Positions 1-7,166 of a DNA stretch of 11,393 bases are shown here, one piece after another. Under the pieces are notes generated by a model. It saw only the letters and a list, made by a program, of their open reading frames with translations. It did no database searches and was not told the origin of the DNA. The DNA comes from an uncultured Fidelibacterota bacterium (lineage in GTDB: Bacteria; Fidelibacterota; Marinisomatia; Marinisomatales; UBA1611). A program made the translations under genes and the position numbers. The stretch is from positions 1 to 11,393 of the forward strand of contig CALCSS010000085.1 in assembly GCA_937893835.1 (NCBI GenBank), written 5' to 3'. Within the stretch, counting starts at the first letter, position 1. Each line of letters starts with the position of its first letter.

Positions 1-499
1 CTATCGCTTTTTTCAAACCAGGTCTCTCTGGCTCCGTGCGATGGCTTGTCCAATAATAATATTCGTGTATCACCATTCTCCCGCCAGGCTTTAGAAAGCC
101 TCTCAATTTATTTAAGATCTCTTTGGGATTTGGTATCCACGCCAAGGCCCATCTACAATAAATTCCATCAAGAGAATCAGTCTCCAACTGTAGATCATCA
201 AATGTAGATAGAAGCGCTTGTATGCTCAGATCCTTTTTTTCTTTAGTTTGCTCTAGATGAGCTATAAAGGAAGCAGAACGATCGACCCCGATCACCTTTC
301 CAGATCTCCCTACAATATTTGCAAGTTCTTCTGTGCAATATCCTGGGCCAGAACCAAGGTCTAAAATAAAATCTCCTGATTTGAATTCAGCAAGATCCCA
401 ACCGCGGATAGCCTCAGATCGCCACACATCATGTTGTATCCTAAGTCTGTCTAGCTCTTCTTGGTCCGTACCTAAGATGTATGCTTTATTGTCTGGCAT
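1..499 (-). CDS. Class I SAM-dependent methyltransferase (partial, C-terminus beyond window)
   Basis: The reverse strand reads open from an ATG at 499-497 to the window edge, giving 166 codons starting MPDNKAYILGTDQEELDRLR. The fold is a Rossmann-type SAM methyltransferase: glycine-rich motif I DLGSGPGYCTEE at about residues 55-66, the acidic end of beta-2 in VIGVDRS at about 77-83, and the late-strand motif FLKPGGRMVIHEYYYW at about 134-149. The substrate cannot be told; it is a small-molecule-type methyltransferase, not a DNA enzyme, since no (D/N/S)PP(Y/F/W) motif is present. It lacks the paired cysteines expected of the arsenite methyltransferase ArsM, so the nearby arsC does not make it an arsenic gene. 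It starts 14 bp after the stop of the exported-protein gene and is probably the third gene of that minus-strand cluster. No Shine-Dalgarno precedes the ATG. The 3' end is missing, so full length is unknown. Confidence 0.85.
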   Translation of the reverse strand, partial: MPDNKAYILGTDQEELDRLRIQHDVWRSEAIRGWDLAEFKSGDFILDLGSGPGYCTEELANIVGRSGKVIGVDRSASFIAHLEQTKEKKDLSIQALLSTFDDLQLETDSLDGIYCRWALAWIPNPKEILNKLRGFLKPGGRMVIHEYYYWTSHRTEPERPGLKKAI

Positions 500-513
500 G
501 AATATTTAAGATC

Positions 514-1056
514 TTATTTATAGTCTAGGTCAATCGCTACGCGGACCACCCCAGGCTCAAAATATATCAAGGATTTTTTTATGTTCATGTCGATCCGAAT
601 TCTTCCCTTGATCGTCTTGAGTTTAATTGTCTCCATCTTTGGTCTTGGCCCTTGAAATTTCAATCCTTTTTGGTACAGGGAGCTGATATCCAATCTCCCC
701 AATGTCTCATTCTTTCGTTCCATTTTTATAAAGGGATCCTCTATCATTAGTTTGATGACATTATCATCATAATTATACTCTACGTACATATTCTTGGATA
801 TAGTCTTCTTGATATTTATCTTATCTTTTTTGTATAGAACAGTTGCTAGAAACTCGGCAGATCCCTCTTGGAATCTCACACGAGGTTCATTGATGGCCCA
901 GGTGGCCTGGTCTCCAATTTTACCTTTTGGTATCTGGTGGTCACCGATCAAACCAAGATAATCATTCACCAATTCTTCTGATATTGATACTGATATCTCT
1001 CCCGCAAGGATAAATGAGGTCAACAATGAAAAAATAACGAGGTTTCCTTTGATCAT
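514..1056 (-). CDS. Small exported protein of unknown function (possible YceB/DUF1439-like)
   Basis: The product is 180 residues. Residues 1-19 form a signal peptide with Lys3, a hydrophobic core LVIFSLLTSFILA and likely cleavage near AGE. There is no lipobox cysteine, so it is probably periplasmic or surface-bound rather than a lipoprotein. The mature part is predicted beta-rich and basic, with alternating strands such as SAEFLATVLYKK, VEYNYDDNVIKLMIEDP and GVVRVAIDLDY. The layout (an ISEELVNDYL helix, then long amphipathic strands, then an IKLMIEDP-like element) resembles YceB/DUF1439 lipoproteins of the lipid-binding type, but this is a weak visual match and no function is assigned. Its ATG overlaps the arsC stop as ATGA, so the two are probably translationally coupled. 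A GGAG lies 5 nt before the start. Confidence 0.75.
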   Translation of the reverse strand: MIKGNLVIFSLLTSFILAGEISVSISEELVNDYLGLIGDHQIPKGKIGDQATWAINEPRVRFQEGSAEFLATVLYKKDKINIKKTISKNMYVEYNYDDNVIKLMIEDPFIKMERKNETLGRLDISSLYQKGLKFQGPRPKMETIKLKTIKGRIRIDMNIKKSLIYFEPGVVRVAIDLDYK

Positions 1057-1481
1057 GATTGCTCCATTTCAATTATAAAATCTTTGATTCGAGTTCGTAG
1101 CTCGTCTCTTGTCTTTCTAAAATTATTCAGATGGACCTCCCCTGAATCCCAACCACGAAAAGGGTCGTCGATGCTCCAATGAATTCTTTTTACACTTTCT
1201 GGGAATACGGGACAGACCTGGTTAGCATTATCGCAGACCGTAATGACAATATTGATTCCCATATCTCGATATTGGTCTATGCTGTCTGATGTTTGATCTG
1301 ATATATCTATATTGTTCTCTTTCATGACAGCAATGGCATTTGGATGTAATCGACTAGGATGGCTTCCAGCGCTAAAGACTTCAAAATCTTCATTTTCCAT
1401 ATCTTTTAGTAGGCCTTCTGCAATTTGAGAACGGCAACTATTTCCTGTACAGATGAAAAGAACTTTTTGTTTATCTTCCAT
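1053..1481 (-). CDS. arsC: Arsenate reductase, thioredoxin-coupled type (low-molecular-weight phosphatase fold)
   Basis: The 142-residue protein has the phosphate-binding loop CTGNSCRS (Cys11, Cys16, Arg17), a Cys-X5-Arg motif shared with low-molecular-weight tyrosine phosphatases. Two further cysteines in VCDNANQVCP (Cys83, Cys90) match the redox relay of pI258-type ArsC, and HWSIDDP (Asp105-Asp106-Pro107) supplies the general acid. Enzymes of this type reduce arsenate to arsenite in the cytoplasm and are recycled by thioredoxin. The length matches the family. The frame is open upstream to 1628, but the family begins near MEDKQKVLFICTGNSC, so the ATG at 1481 is chosen; the extension would run into the divergent kinase gene. 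No arsenite efflux gene or ArsR repressor is visible nearby, so the physiological substrate could also be a phosphotyrosine or another thiol-dependent target. It is probably the first gene of the minus-strand cluster. Confidence 0.88.
   Translation of the reverse strand: MEDKQKVLFICTGNSCRSQIAEGLLKDMENEDFEVFSAGSHPSRLHPNAIAVMKENNIDISDQTSDSIDQYRDMGINIVITVCDNANQVCPVFPESVKRIHWSIDDPFRGWDSGEVHLNNFRKTRDELRTRIKDFIIEMEQS
1062..1065 (-). promoter_or_regulatory. Possible Shine-Dalgarno for the exported-protein gene
   Basis: On the minus strand GGAG sits 5 nt before the ATG at 1056-1054. It also encodes Glu in the last codons of arsC, so it may be chance. It stands out because most other genes here lack any GGAG-like element. 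Confidence 0.3.
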
Positions 1482-1485
1482 AGCA

Positions 1486-1491
1486 TATAAT
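1486..1491 (+). promoter_or_regulatory. Candidate -10 box for the plus-strand run
   Basis: A perfect TATAAT lies in the divergent gap, with transcription expected to start near 1498, about 30 nt before the kinase ATG. There is no convincing -35 at 16-18 bp (only a T-rich stretch inside arsC), and the promoter consensus of this lineage is unknown, so the call rests on one hexamer and on its position. Confidence 0.3.
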
Positions 1492-1517
1492 TGCAAATTA
1501 TTGACTTTCAATTTAGC

Positions 1518-1523
1518 AGTATA
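1518..1523 (-). promoter_or_regulatory. Candidate -10 box for the arsC cluster
   Basis: On the minus strand this reads TATACT, which would put the transcript start near 1511, about 30 nt before the arsC ATG. The upstream -35 region is only a T-rich tract inside the kinase gene. The arrangement mirrors the plus-strand candidate, but it is a single-hexamer match. Confidence 0.25.
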
Positions 1524-1527
1524 AAAA

Positions 1528-2157
1528 ATGTTAGATAAACAAAAAACAGATTCGCCATTCATAGGGCTTGCGGGAAACATTGGCGTTGGGAAGACCACAT
1601 TCACAAAACTATTGTCAAAACGTCGCAACTGGGAACCTTTCTTTGAATCGGTTTCTGATAATCCATATTTAAGTGACTTTTATGATGATATGGGACGATG
1701 GGGTTTTAATCTACAGGTCTATTTTTTGCATAAGCGGTTTGAGATGCATCAAAAGATGTCAGCATCTTCAATTGGTGTCATACAGGACAGAACAATATTT
1801 GAAGATATGGAGATCTTCGCAAGGAACCTTCATCAACTTGGAAAACTTTCCAAACGTGACTGGGACAATTATTGTGGCTTATTCTCAGTGATGACCTCCT
1901 ATCTTAAAAAACCTGATCTGGTCATTTATCTTAGAGCAGAGACTGACACATTGATCAGTAGAATAAAAAATAGGGGAAGAGATTATGAAAGTACCATTGA
2001 CCCAGAATACATTCATACTCTCAACATAGCCTATGATCGATGGATAAGATCTGTAGATGATTATCCGGTCATGACAATACAGACGGATGATTTTAACATA
2101 TTTGAGGATTCAGATAGATTTGATGCTATTGAAAACGAGATTCTCGAAAGATTATAG
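1528..2157 (+). CDS. Deoxynucleoside kinase (dNK/dCK family)
   Basis: This 209-residue cytoplasmic enzyme should phosphorylate deoxynucleosides with a nucleoside triphosphate, the first step of salvage toward dNTPs. Evidence in order: P-loop GNIGVGKT at residues 16-23; ESVSDNPYL at 40-48, with Glu40 at the place of the catalytic base; a substrate-pocket helix NLQVYFLHKRFEMHQ at 61-75; the QDRTIFED element at 86-93 (Asp87-Arg88); the strand PDLVIYLRA at 129-137; and the LID arginines in RIKNRGRDYE at 145-154. Length matches bacterial dAK/dGK-type enzymes. Base specificity cannot be read from the sequence. It is the first gene of the plus-strand run, 46 bp from divergent arsC and 24 bp before the DNA methyltransferase gene. 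The ATG is preceded by an A-rich tract, not a Shine-Dalgarno. Confidence 0.9.
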   Translation: MLDKQKTDSPFIGLAGNIGVGKTTFTKLLSKRRNWEPFFESVSDNPYLSDFYDDMGRWGFNLQVYFLHKRFEMHQKMSASSIGVIQDRTIFEDMEIFARNLHQLGKLSKRDWDNYCGLFSVMTSYLKKPDLVIYLRAETDTLISRIKNRGRDYESTIDPEYIHTLNIAYDRWIRSVDDYPVMTIQTDDFNIFEDSDRFDAIENEILERL

Positions 2158-2181
2158 GTTAATTATTCCCTAAATTTATGT

Positions 2182-3000
2182 ATGCCTGAGCCCTCTGATA
2201 AAATAAAGACCTATCACTATAATAATCCAATGGAGACATTTCCTGGGCTTACGATAGAGGACCTAAACCGATATCTTCCTGCGATACAGACAGTGGAGGA
2301 CATATCAATGGCAAAGGAGAGCAACTTGCAAGAGGGTGTCTTTCTTGCCAAGTGCCTAGATGGATTAAGTAAACTACCACCAGAGTCAATTGATCTAATT
2401 ATTGCAAACCCACCAAAGGATAATTGGGATACCACTGCAGGCCTTGGAGATGGAAATACGCTTCAAGAATACTACCAGTGGAATCAGGCATGGATCCAAG
2501 AATCTTATCGTGTACTAAAAAAGACAGGTGCGATATATGTACTTAGCCCTTGGCAATATTCAGGTATGTATCAAGGATTGTTGTCCAATTCACTCCAGAT
2601 CCAAACAAGGATCACATGGAGAGATAAAAAACCATCAAACCAAAACAAGACCTGGACCAATGAGACATCCGATATTTGGTTTGCAACCAAGACTGATGAG
2701 TTCCTTTTCAAGCAAAATCCAATAGGTGTTAACACGATAGAGGTCCCAGATTCAAGTGAGGTTGATTCCAATCTCTGGGTAGATATTCCATCTACTGTGG
2801 ATACAGAGGGGCATTTTCCTCAAAAGTTGTTATCAAGAATATTAGATGCGAGTAGCTTCAAGCTAAACTGGGTCTTGGACCCATTTATGGGACTTGGAGA
2901 TGTAGGTGTCGCATGCAAGAATAACGGTAGAAGATTCATCGGTTTTGAGACAAATAAAGATTATTTGCTTTTAGCAATGAAAAGGATAGACAATAGTTAA
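2182..3000 (+). CDS. Beta-class DNA methyltransferase (N6-adenine/N4-cytosine), atypical catalytic motif
   Basis: The 272-residue protein has the circularly permuted order of beta-class DNA methyltransferases: catalytic motif IV first (DLIIANPPKDNWD, NPPK at 76-79) and the SAM-binding motif I at the C-terminus (VLDPFMGLGDVGVACKNNG, DPF at 233-235, followed by GRRFIGFETNKDY). Between them lie ESYRVLKKTGAIYVLSPW at 107-124 and the recognition-region element ITWRDKKP. The HPTQKP-like motif appears as HFPQKLL at 211-217. Such enzymes methylate adenine N6 or cytosine N4 in a short DNA site. Here the usual DPPY/SPPY is NPPK: Lys replaces the aromatic residue that normally stacks against the flipped base, so activity or target may be unusual. 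No restriction endonuclease is adjacent, so if active it is an orphan. It lies 24 bp after the kinase gene and 1 bp before yqeY. Confidence 0.85.
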   Translation: MPEPSDKIKTYHYNNPMETFPGLTIEDLNRYLPAIQTVEDISMAKESNLQEGVFLAKCLDGLSKLPPESIDLIIANPPKDNWDTTAGLGDGNTLQEYYQWNQAWIQESYRVLKKTGAIYVLSPWQYSGMYQGLLSNSLQIQTRITWRDKKPSNQNKTWTNETSDIWFATKTDEFLFKQNPIGVNTIEVPDSSEVDSNLWVDIPSTVDTEGHFPQKLLSRILDASSFKLNWVLDPFMGLGDVGVACKNNGRRFIGFETNKDYLLLAMKRIDNS

Positions 3001-3001
3001 A

Positions 3002-3445
3002 ATGAGTTTTATGGATTCAATAAAATCTGATATGTATTCTGCAATGAAGTCGGGGGATAAGGAGACCGCTGGAACTCTTAGAACTCTACTGGCGAAGTTA
3101 AAGGATCAACAAATAAATACACGAAAAGACCTTAATGATCAAGACTGTATCTCTGTGATAAAAACATTGGTAAAGCAACGACTAGAGGCAGCAGAAATGT
3201 ATGAGAAGGCCAACAGAGAAGGTCTTGCAAAAAAAGAAAAGAGTGAGTTTGAAATATTGAACTCATACCTACCGAAAATGATGAGCGAGGAGGAAATACG
3301 TGACCTGGTCCAGTCAGTGATAACTGAGACAATGGCAGAAGATATCTCAGACATAGGAAAGGTAATGCCCGTGGTAATGCAACAAGGAGGAGGCAGCATT
3401 GATGGAAAGACCGCAAATAAGATATTAAGAGAATTATTGGAATAG
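3002..3445 (+). CDS. yqeY: GatB/YqeY domain-containing protein
   Basis: The 147-residue cytoplasmic protein matches the stand-alone YqeY family along its whole length. It has an N-terminal helical part (SIKSDMYSAMKSGDKETAGTLR), the VIKTLVKQRLEAAEMYEKANR signature at about 49-69, EFEILNSYLPKMMSEEEI at about 81-98, and a C-terminal GKVMPVVMQQ...DGKTANKILRELL that resembles the tail domain of amidotransferase subunit GatB. The tail domain in GatB contacts tRNA; the role of free YqeY proteins is not settled. The gene is often found beside dnaG, as here. Its ATG follows the methyltransferase stop by one base and its TAG abuts the cvpA ATG directly. Confidence 0.9.
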   Translation: MSFMDSIKSDMYSAMKSGDKETAGTLRTLLAKLKDQQINTRKDLNDQDCISVIKTLVKQRLEAAEMYEKANREGLAKKEKSEFEILNSYLPKMMSEEEIRDLVQSVITETMAEDISDIGKVMPVVMQQGGGSIDGKTANKILRELLE

Positions 3446-3973
3446 ATGACGTGGTTCTTAGATGGCCTGGCAATTCTCTTTATCCTTTTACTGGGCTATA
3501 ATGGTTTTAATAAAGGATTGATCGAAGAATTTGGTAGACTAATTGGCCTAGTGCTTGCCATTGTAATTTCCATGTCTAATGCTAGATCTGTTGCTATCAA
3601 GATCAATGAAGTTGTTCTTGTGCAAGAATGGATCTCAATGTCCTTATCATTCATTTTACTATTCGTCGCTACCCTATTGATAACAAGAGCATTGACAAAA
3701 ATGTCTAACATCGCACTATTATCAAATAGTAATCAATTTATGAACCGATCACTTGGTTTTACTTTTGGATTATTTAAGGGGTTTTTCATAGTGATGTCGT
3801 TTGTCTGGTTCATTGCACTTCTTCCTCTACATAAATGGACATTGGTCCTTGAAGAAAATTCCAGAATATCAAGATTTAGTAATGAATTTCGATTATCATT
3901 GGTCTCATTTTTTAACTGGGATGACCCTATTGAATTGGGGGAATCATACATCAAACAATTGACGCAACCCTAA
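3446..3973 (+). CDS. cvpA: CvpA family inner-membrane protein
   Basis: The 175-residue protein has four predicted membrane helices, at about residues 4-22, 31-45, 62-83 and 103-126. The opening FLDGLAILFILLLGYNGFNKGLIEE and the NRSLGFTFGLFKGFFIV stretch before helix 4 fit the CvpA family (colicin V production protein). Family members are small inner-membrane proteins linked to envelope stress and, in E. coli, to colicin V production, with no agreed mechanism. The C-terminal 45 residues are polar and probably cytoplasmic or periplasmic. The gene starts immediately after the yqeY stop with no gap, and its TAA shares one base with the dnaG ATG (TAATG), indicating tight translational coupling. 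Confidence 0.85.
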   Translation: MTWFLDGLAILFILLLGYNGFNKGLIEEFGRLIGLVLAIVISMSNARSVAIKINEVVLVQEWISMSLSFILLFVATLLITRALTKMSNIALLSNSNQFMNRSLGFTFGLFKGFFIVMSFVWFIALLPLHKWTLVLEENSRISRFSNEFRLSLVSFFNWDDPIELGESYIKQLTQP

Positions 3974-5721
3974 TGTCTCAGATACCGCAAGATATAATTG
4001 AAAGGGTTAGAGACAGTGCAGATATAGTTGACGTGGTTTCGCAATATGTTGATCTCAAACAGCGTGGCCCCAACTTTTTTGGACTTTGCCCTTTCCATAA
4101 TGAGAAGACGCCTTCTTTTAGCGTTGCTCCAGCAAAGCAGATCTATTATTGTTTTGGTTGTAATTCAGGAGGAAATGCTTTTTCTTTCCTAATGGACTAT
4201 CAACAAATTTCATTCCCTGATGCTGTTAAGGTATTAGCTGACCGATATAACATACCCATATCACTTGAAAGGTCAGATGGCGATTCTGAATTATACTCTT
4301 CTCTATATAAACTACATGAGATCGCTGTGCAAATGTATCAAGATAATCTATTTTCAAAGTCTGGCCAAAAAGCCCTGAGTTATTTAAAGGACAGGGGGCT
4401 GAATGAAGATATGATCAAGCAGTTCAAGATTGGTTTTGCAGAAGATAGTTGGGATCAACTTGTCAAAAAATGTAAAGGTAGAGGCTTTACTAGATCTCAA
4501 ATAGTCCAGTCTGGTCTATTTTCACAATCTGATAAGGGGACCTTCGACCGTTTTAGGTCCAGGATCATGTTTCCGGTTTTTCATCCATCTGGGAAGCCCA
4601 TTGCATTTGGAGGAAGAATATTTGAAAGTGATGACCCAGCAAAATATTTAAACTCACCAGAAACTCCACTTTATAAGAAAAGTAATGTTTTTTATGGTCT
4701 GCAGGCAACACGAGATGCAATTAGAAAGGAAGGGCATGTTATACTGGTTGAGGGTTATATGGATTTTATCAAACTGTATCAATCCGCTATTCATCCAGTT
4801 GTATCAGTTTCAGGTACTGCATTTACATCACGGCATGCCAGTTCCATAGCAAAGATCACTCAAAAAGTGATCCTATTATATGATGGTGATGGGGCTGGGG
4901 GGAATGCAGCCATTAGAGCGGGGTGGGTCTTGTATAGGTCCGGCTTGATCCCAAGCGTAGTAAGGCCACCCAATGGACTCGACCCAGACGACTGGATAGA
5001 TCGATCTGGGAGTTCAGAATTGTTATCTGCAATAGACTCACCAATAGACTATATTGATTTTCATATGGATTTCAATAAAGGAGTTGAATTAAAAGGGACA
5101 GATAGGCAGCAATACATTATGATTCTTGCAAGAGAGCTCAGGAGCATTGAGGATGGGGTCATAAGAAACGATCTTATTAAGGCGATATCAGAAAAGTTGT
5201 CGATCGAAGAGCATGATCTCATTAGAACGGTTAATACTCAGCGAGTAAATCCTGAACAAAACTACGAAGACGAGTTTGTAGATGAAGGAAAGATAGTTTT
5301 TTCAAGTCAAGTTGACAAAGCTCAAGTTGAAATACTTCAGTTGCTGATAGGTAAAGATATTGAATTGAAAAGAAATATTATCGATCAGATCGAACTTGAA
5401 CTTTTCACAAATCCCCTTTTGAATCAATTGGCAAAAATTTTATTTGATAAGAATTTGGATGTGGAATCATCTTCAATTATCGAGTATTTTCAGGATAAGA
5501 ATGAAAGGGATTCCATTGCACAGATCCTTTTTACAAAAGATCAAAATAGTTCATCTGAAGAAATTGTGTCTGATTGCATAAAAATCTTAAGATCGGAACC
5601 CATAAAAGAAAAGATCTCTGCATTGAGGATTGAGATTCGAGAAAAAGAATCAAAAGGCGAAGATCCAGTAAAAGAACTGGATGCCATAACTAAACTAAGA
5701 TCACAACTTAATGATCTCTAA
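3973..5721 (+). CDS. dnaG: DNA primase
   Basis: The 582-residue DnaG makes RNA primers for replication. The N-terminal zinc-binding domain is intact: CPFHNEKTPSFSV (Cys39, His42) and YYCFGCNSGG (Cys60, Cys63), a CHC2 finger. The RNA polymerase core follows, with the basic stretch RFRSRIMFPVFHPSGKPIAF at about 193-212 and KYLNSPETPLYKKSNVFYGL at about 224-243. The TOPRIM metal-binding residues are Glu260 in LVEGYMD and Asp304/Asp306 in LLYDGDGAGG. The C-terminal part, from about 440, is divergent and helical, as expected for the helicase-interacting domain. Total length is normal for bacterial DnaG. The ATG overlaps the cvpA stop by one base. Neither rpsU upstream nor rpoD downstream is present, so the classical macromolecular-synthesis operon order is not kept; envelope genes follow instead. 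Confidence 0.97.
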   Translation: MSQIPQDIIERVRDSADIVDVVSQYVDLKQRGPNFFGLCPFHNEKTPSFSVAPAKQIYYCFGCNSGGNAFSFLMDYQQISFPDAVKVLADRYNIPISLERSDGDSELYSSLYKLHEIAVQMYQDNLFSKSGQKALSYLKDRGLNEDMIKQFKIGFAEDSWDQLVKKCKGRGFTRSQIVQSGLFSQSDKGTFDRFRSRIMFPVFHPSGKPIAFGGRIFESDDPAKYLNSPETPLYKKSNVFYGLQATRDAIRKEGHVILVEGYMDFIKLYQSAIHPVVSVSGTAFTSRHASSIAKITQKVILLYDGDGAGGNAAIRAGWVLYRSGLIPSVVRPPNGLDPDDWIDRSGSSELLSAIDSPIDYIDFHMDFNKGVELKGTDRQQYIMILARELRSIEDGVIRNDLIKAISEKLSIEEHDLIRTVNTQRVNPEQNYEDEFVDEGKIVFSSQVDKAQVEILQLLIGKDIELKRNIIDQIELELFTNPLLNQLAKILFDKNLDVESSSIIEYFQDKNERDSIAQILFTKDQNSSSEEIVSDCIKILRSEPIKEKISALRIEIREKESKGEDPVKELDAITKLRSQLNDL

Positions 5722-5722
5722 A

Positions 5723-7162
5723 ATGAGACATATTAAAAATTTTGGAATAATTTTATTTTCCACGTCAATTATTTGGGCTAACCAAGTACAGCTCATTACG
5801 TCCCATAAAAAAAGCAATGGTACATTGCTGCGCATCGTAACCAGTTCTGTATTGGACATAAATAATATTGCAGGCTGGTCAGGCCAAGAAAACTGGTTTT
5901 ATGTTACTCTCAATGGAACATACTTAAGCCCATCAGCTGTAGAATACATAGAGTTTGAACCACCATTGATCGATATAGAGATCACGGAGAACAGCGAATC
6001 AGTCCAGATAGGGTACTTATTTGAAAGGCCAATAGAGGACTTTGAAATATTCCACTCAGCTGCAAGTAGGGTTGTTCTTATACAAGTATGGGAATCGCTC
6101 AATGATAGTCTAATGTCTGAGTTAAAACTCTCTGAGGGTAGTAATAGCAATAGGGTCTTCTCTCTTCCAAAGCAAGAGGCAAAAGGTTCTGCATTCTATG
6201 ATTCCTTTGTATATGCCAGAGATAAATATGGTCCAGAAAAATATTTTGTTTGGTATAGTAATTGGTATTCAACCGAGGATGATTCCATAGACACCAGTAG
6301 TCAAACAATAGAAATAAAGGGCGATATTAAAGAGCCCGATGTCAAAGAGGACCCCAGGCCTCTTGTTGTCATAAAAAAACAAAAGATCGAAGTAAGTGGA
6401 CCTCCTCCTCCAAAAAGAAAATCATTGACGAAAGAGTCAATAGACATATCATTTATTCTTGATGAGGGAATGTTGAGATCGGGTGTTCGTAGACCGAGGA
6501 GCATCAAGGCTCTTCAAGAAGCTCTTCTGGTCTTGGGATATGATTTGGGTGAAGGTGGGGTATATAATGATGGAGTTGATGGTGATTTTGGTTCAAAGAC
6601 CGAAGACGCCGTCATTGAATTTCAACGTGATAGGGGCTTTAATTCTGCTAATGTAGATGGCGTAGTTGGCGAAGGAACACATAGAGAATTGACACGTGCC
6701 CTGTCAGGTCAAAAACCAATTGTTTCATCAGTGAGGAATAATAAGCTTGTGACCGAACAGAGGTTTGGAAGTGTGATACAGCAGGCTCGAGAGACTGCAA
6801 AAGAATTATTAAATCAACCTCCTGTCACAACTCAAGTAAAGCGCGAGACCAGGAAACTTTCCAATAGCAATGAGGTCAATCTTTTACCTCCAGACCTTTC
6901 AAAACGGAAAACTTTTTTAAGACTCGCTTGTAATCTAGAGGGAGCGGATGTGTTCATTGATGGATCTTTGATAGGTAAGACCCCCATTCCAAAAAAACTA
7001 TCGATCACACCAGGGTGGCATAGAGTTAGAGTTGTTGATCCAAACTCCCCTCGTCAAAAATTTGCAATGAGCATACCTGATTATCAGGATATATATATTC
7101 CTCAAGGGCGAACCCAAAAGATCAGGATCAATCTAGCAATTGCAGAAGAAGATTCTGAGTGA
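5723..7162 (+). CDS. Exported peptidoglycan-binding and PEGA-domain protein
   Basis: The product is 479 residues from the ATG at 5723; an in-frame ATG at 5711 inside the dnaG end is also possible. I chose 5723 because it repeats the stop-A-ATG spacing of the methyltransferase-yqeY junction and gives a compact signal peptide (MRHIKNFGIILFSTSIIWA). Residues about 22-125 form a beta-rich, AMIN-like domain with WSGQENWFYVTLN. A Pro/Lys linker (PPPPKRKS) follows. Residues about 257-328 are a peptidoglycan-binding domain of the PG_binding_1 type (KALQEALLVLGYD, DGDFGSKTEDAVIEFQ, VDGVVGEGTHREL). Residues about 398-471 are a PEGA domain (DVFIDGSLIGKTPIPKKLSI, TPGWHRVRV). It probably acts in the periplasm bound to the cell wall. 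The ligand and role of the first domain are unknown. It shares its first and last domains with the next gene. Confidence 0.8.
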   Translation: MRHIKNFGIILFSTSIIWANQVQLITSHKKSNGTLLRIVTSSVLDINNIAGWSGQENWFYVTLNGTYLSPSAVEYIEFEPPLIDIEITENSESVQIGYLFERPIEDFEIFHSAASRVVLIQVWESLNDSLMSELKLSEGSNSNRVFSLPKQEAKGSAFYDSFVYARDKYGPEKYFVWYSNWYSTEDDSIDTSSQTIEIKGDIKEPDVKEDPRPLVVIKKQKIEVSGPPPPKRKSLTKESIDISFILDEGMLRSGVRRPRSIKALQEALLVLGYDLGEGGVYNDGVDGDFGSKTEDAVIEFQRDRGFNSANVDGVVGEGTHRELTRALSGQKPIVSSVRNNKLVTEQRFGSVIQQARETAKELLNQPPVTTQVKRETRKLSNSNEVNLLPPDLSKRKTFLRLACNLEGADVFIDGSLIGKTPIPKKLSITPGWHRVRVVDPNSPRQKFAMSIPDYQDIYIPQGRTQKIRINLAIAEEDSE

Positions 7163-7166
7163 TATA

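Noticed and set aside
1..499. Arsenite methyltransferase (ArsM) paired with arsC
   Set aside because: The conserved cysteines of ArsM are not present in the visible part; only general SAM-methyltransferase motifs are seen.
1501..1525. TTGACT...TATAAA as a promoter for the kinase gene
   Set aside because: The spacer is only 13 bp and the second hexamer ends 2 bp before the ATG, leaving no leader.
1482..1628. N-terminal extension of arsC to a start at 1628
   Set aside because: The 49 extra residues match nothing in the family, overlap the start of the divergent kinase gene, and come before a normal family start at the ATG at 1481.
2182..3000. Restriction-modification system
   Set aside because: No endonuclease or specificity gene lies next to the methyltransferase; all neighbours are identified as other things.
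3132..3473. Minus-strand open frames opposite yqeY
   Set aside because: They lie fully opposite a well-recognised gene and show no family features of their own.
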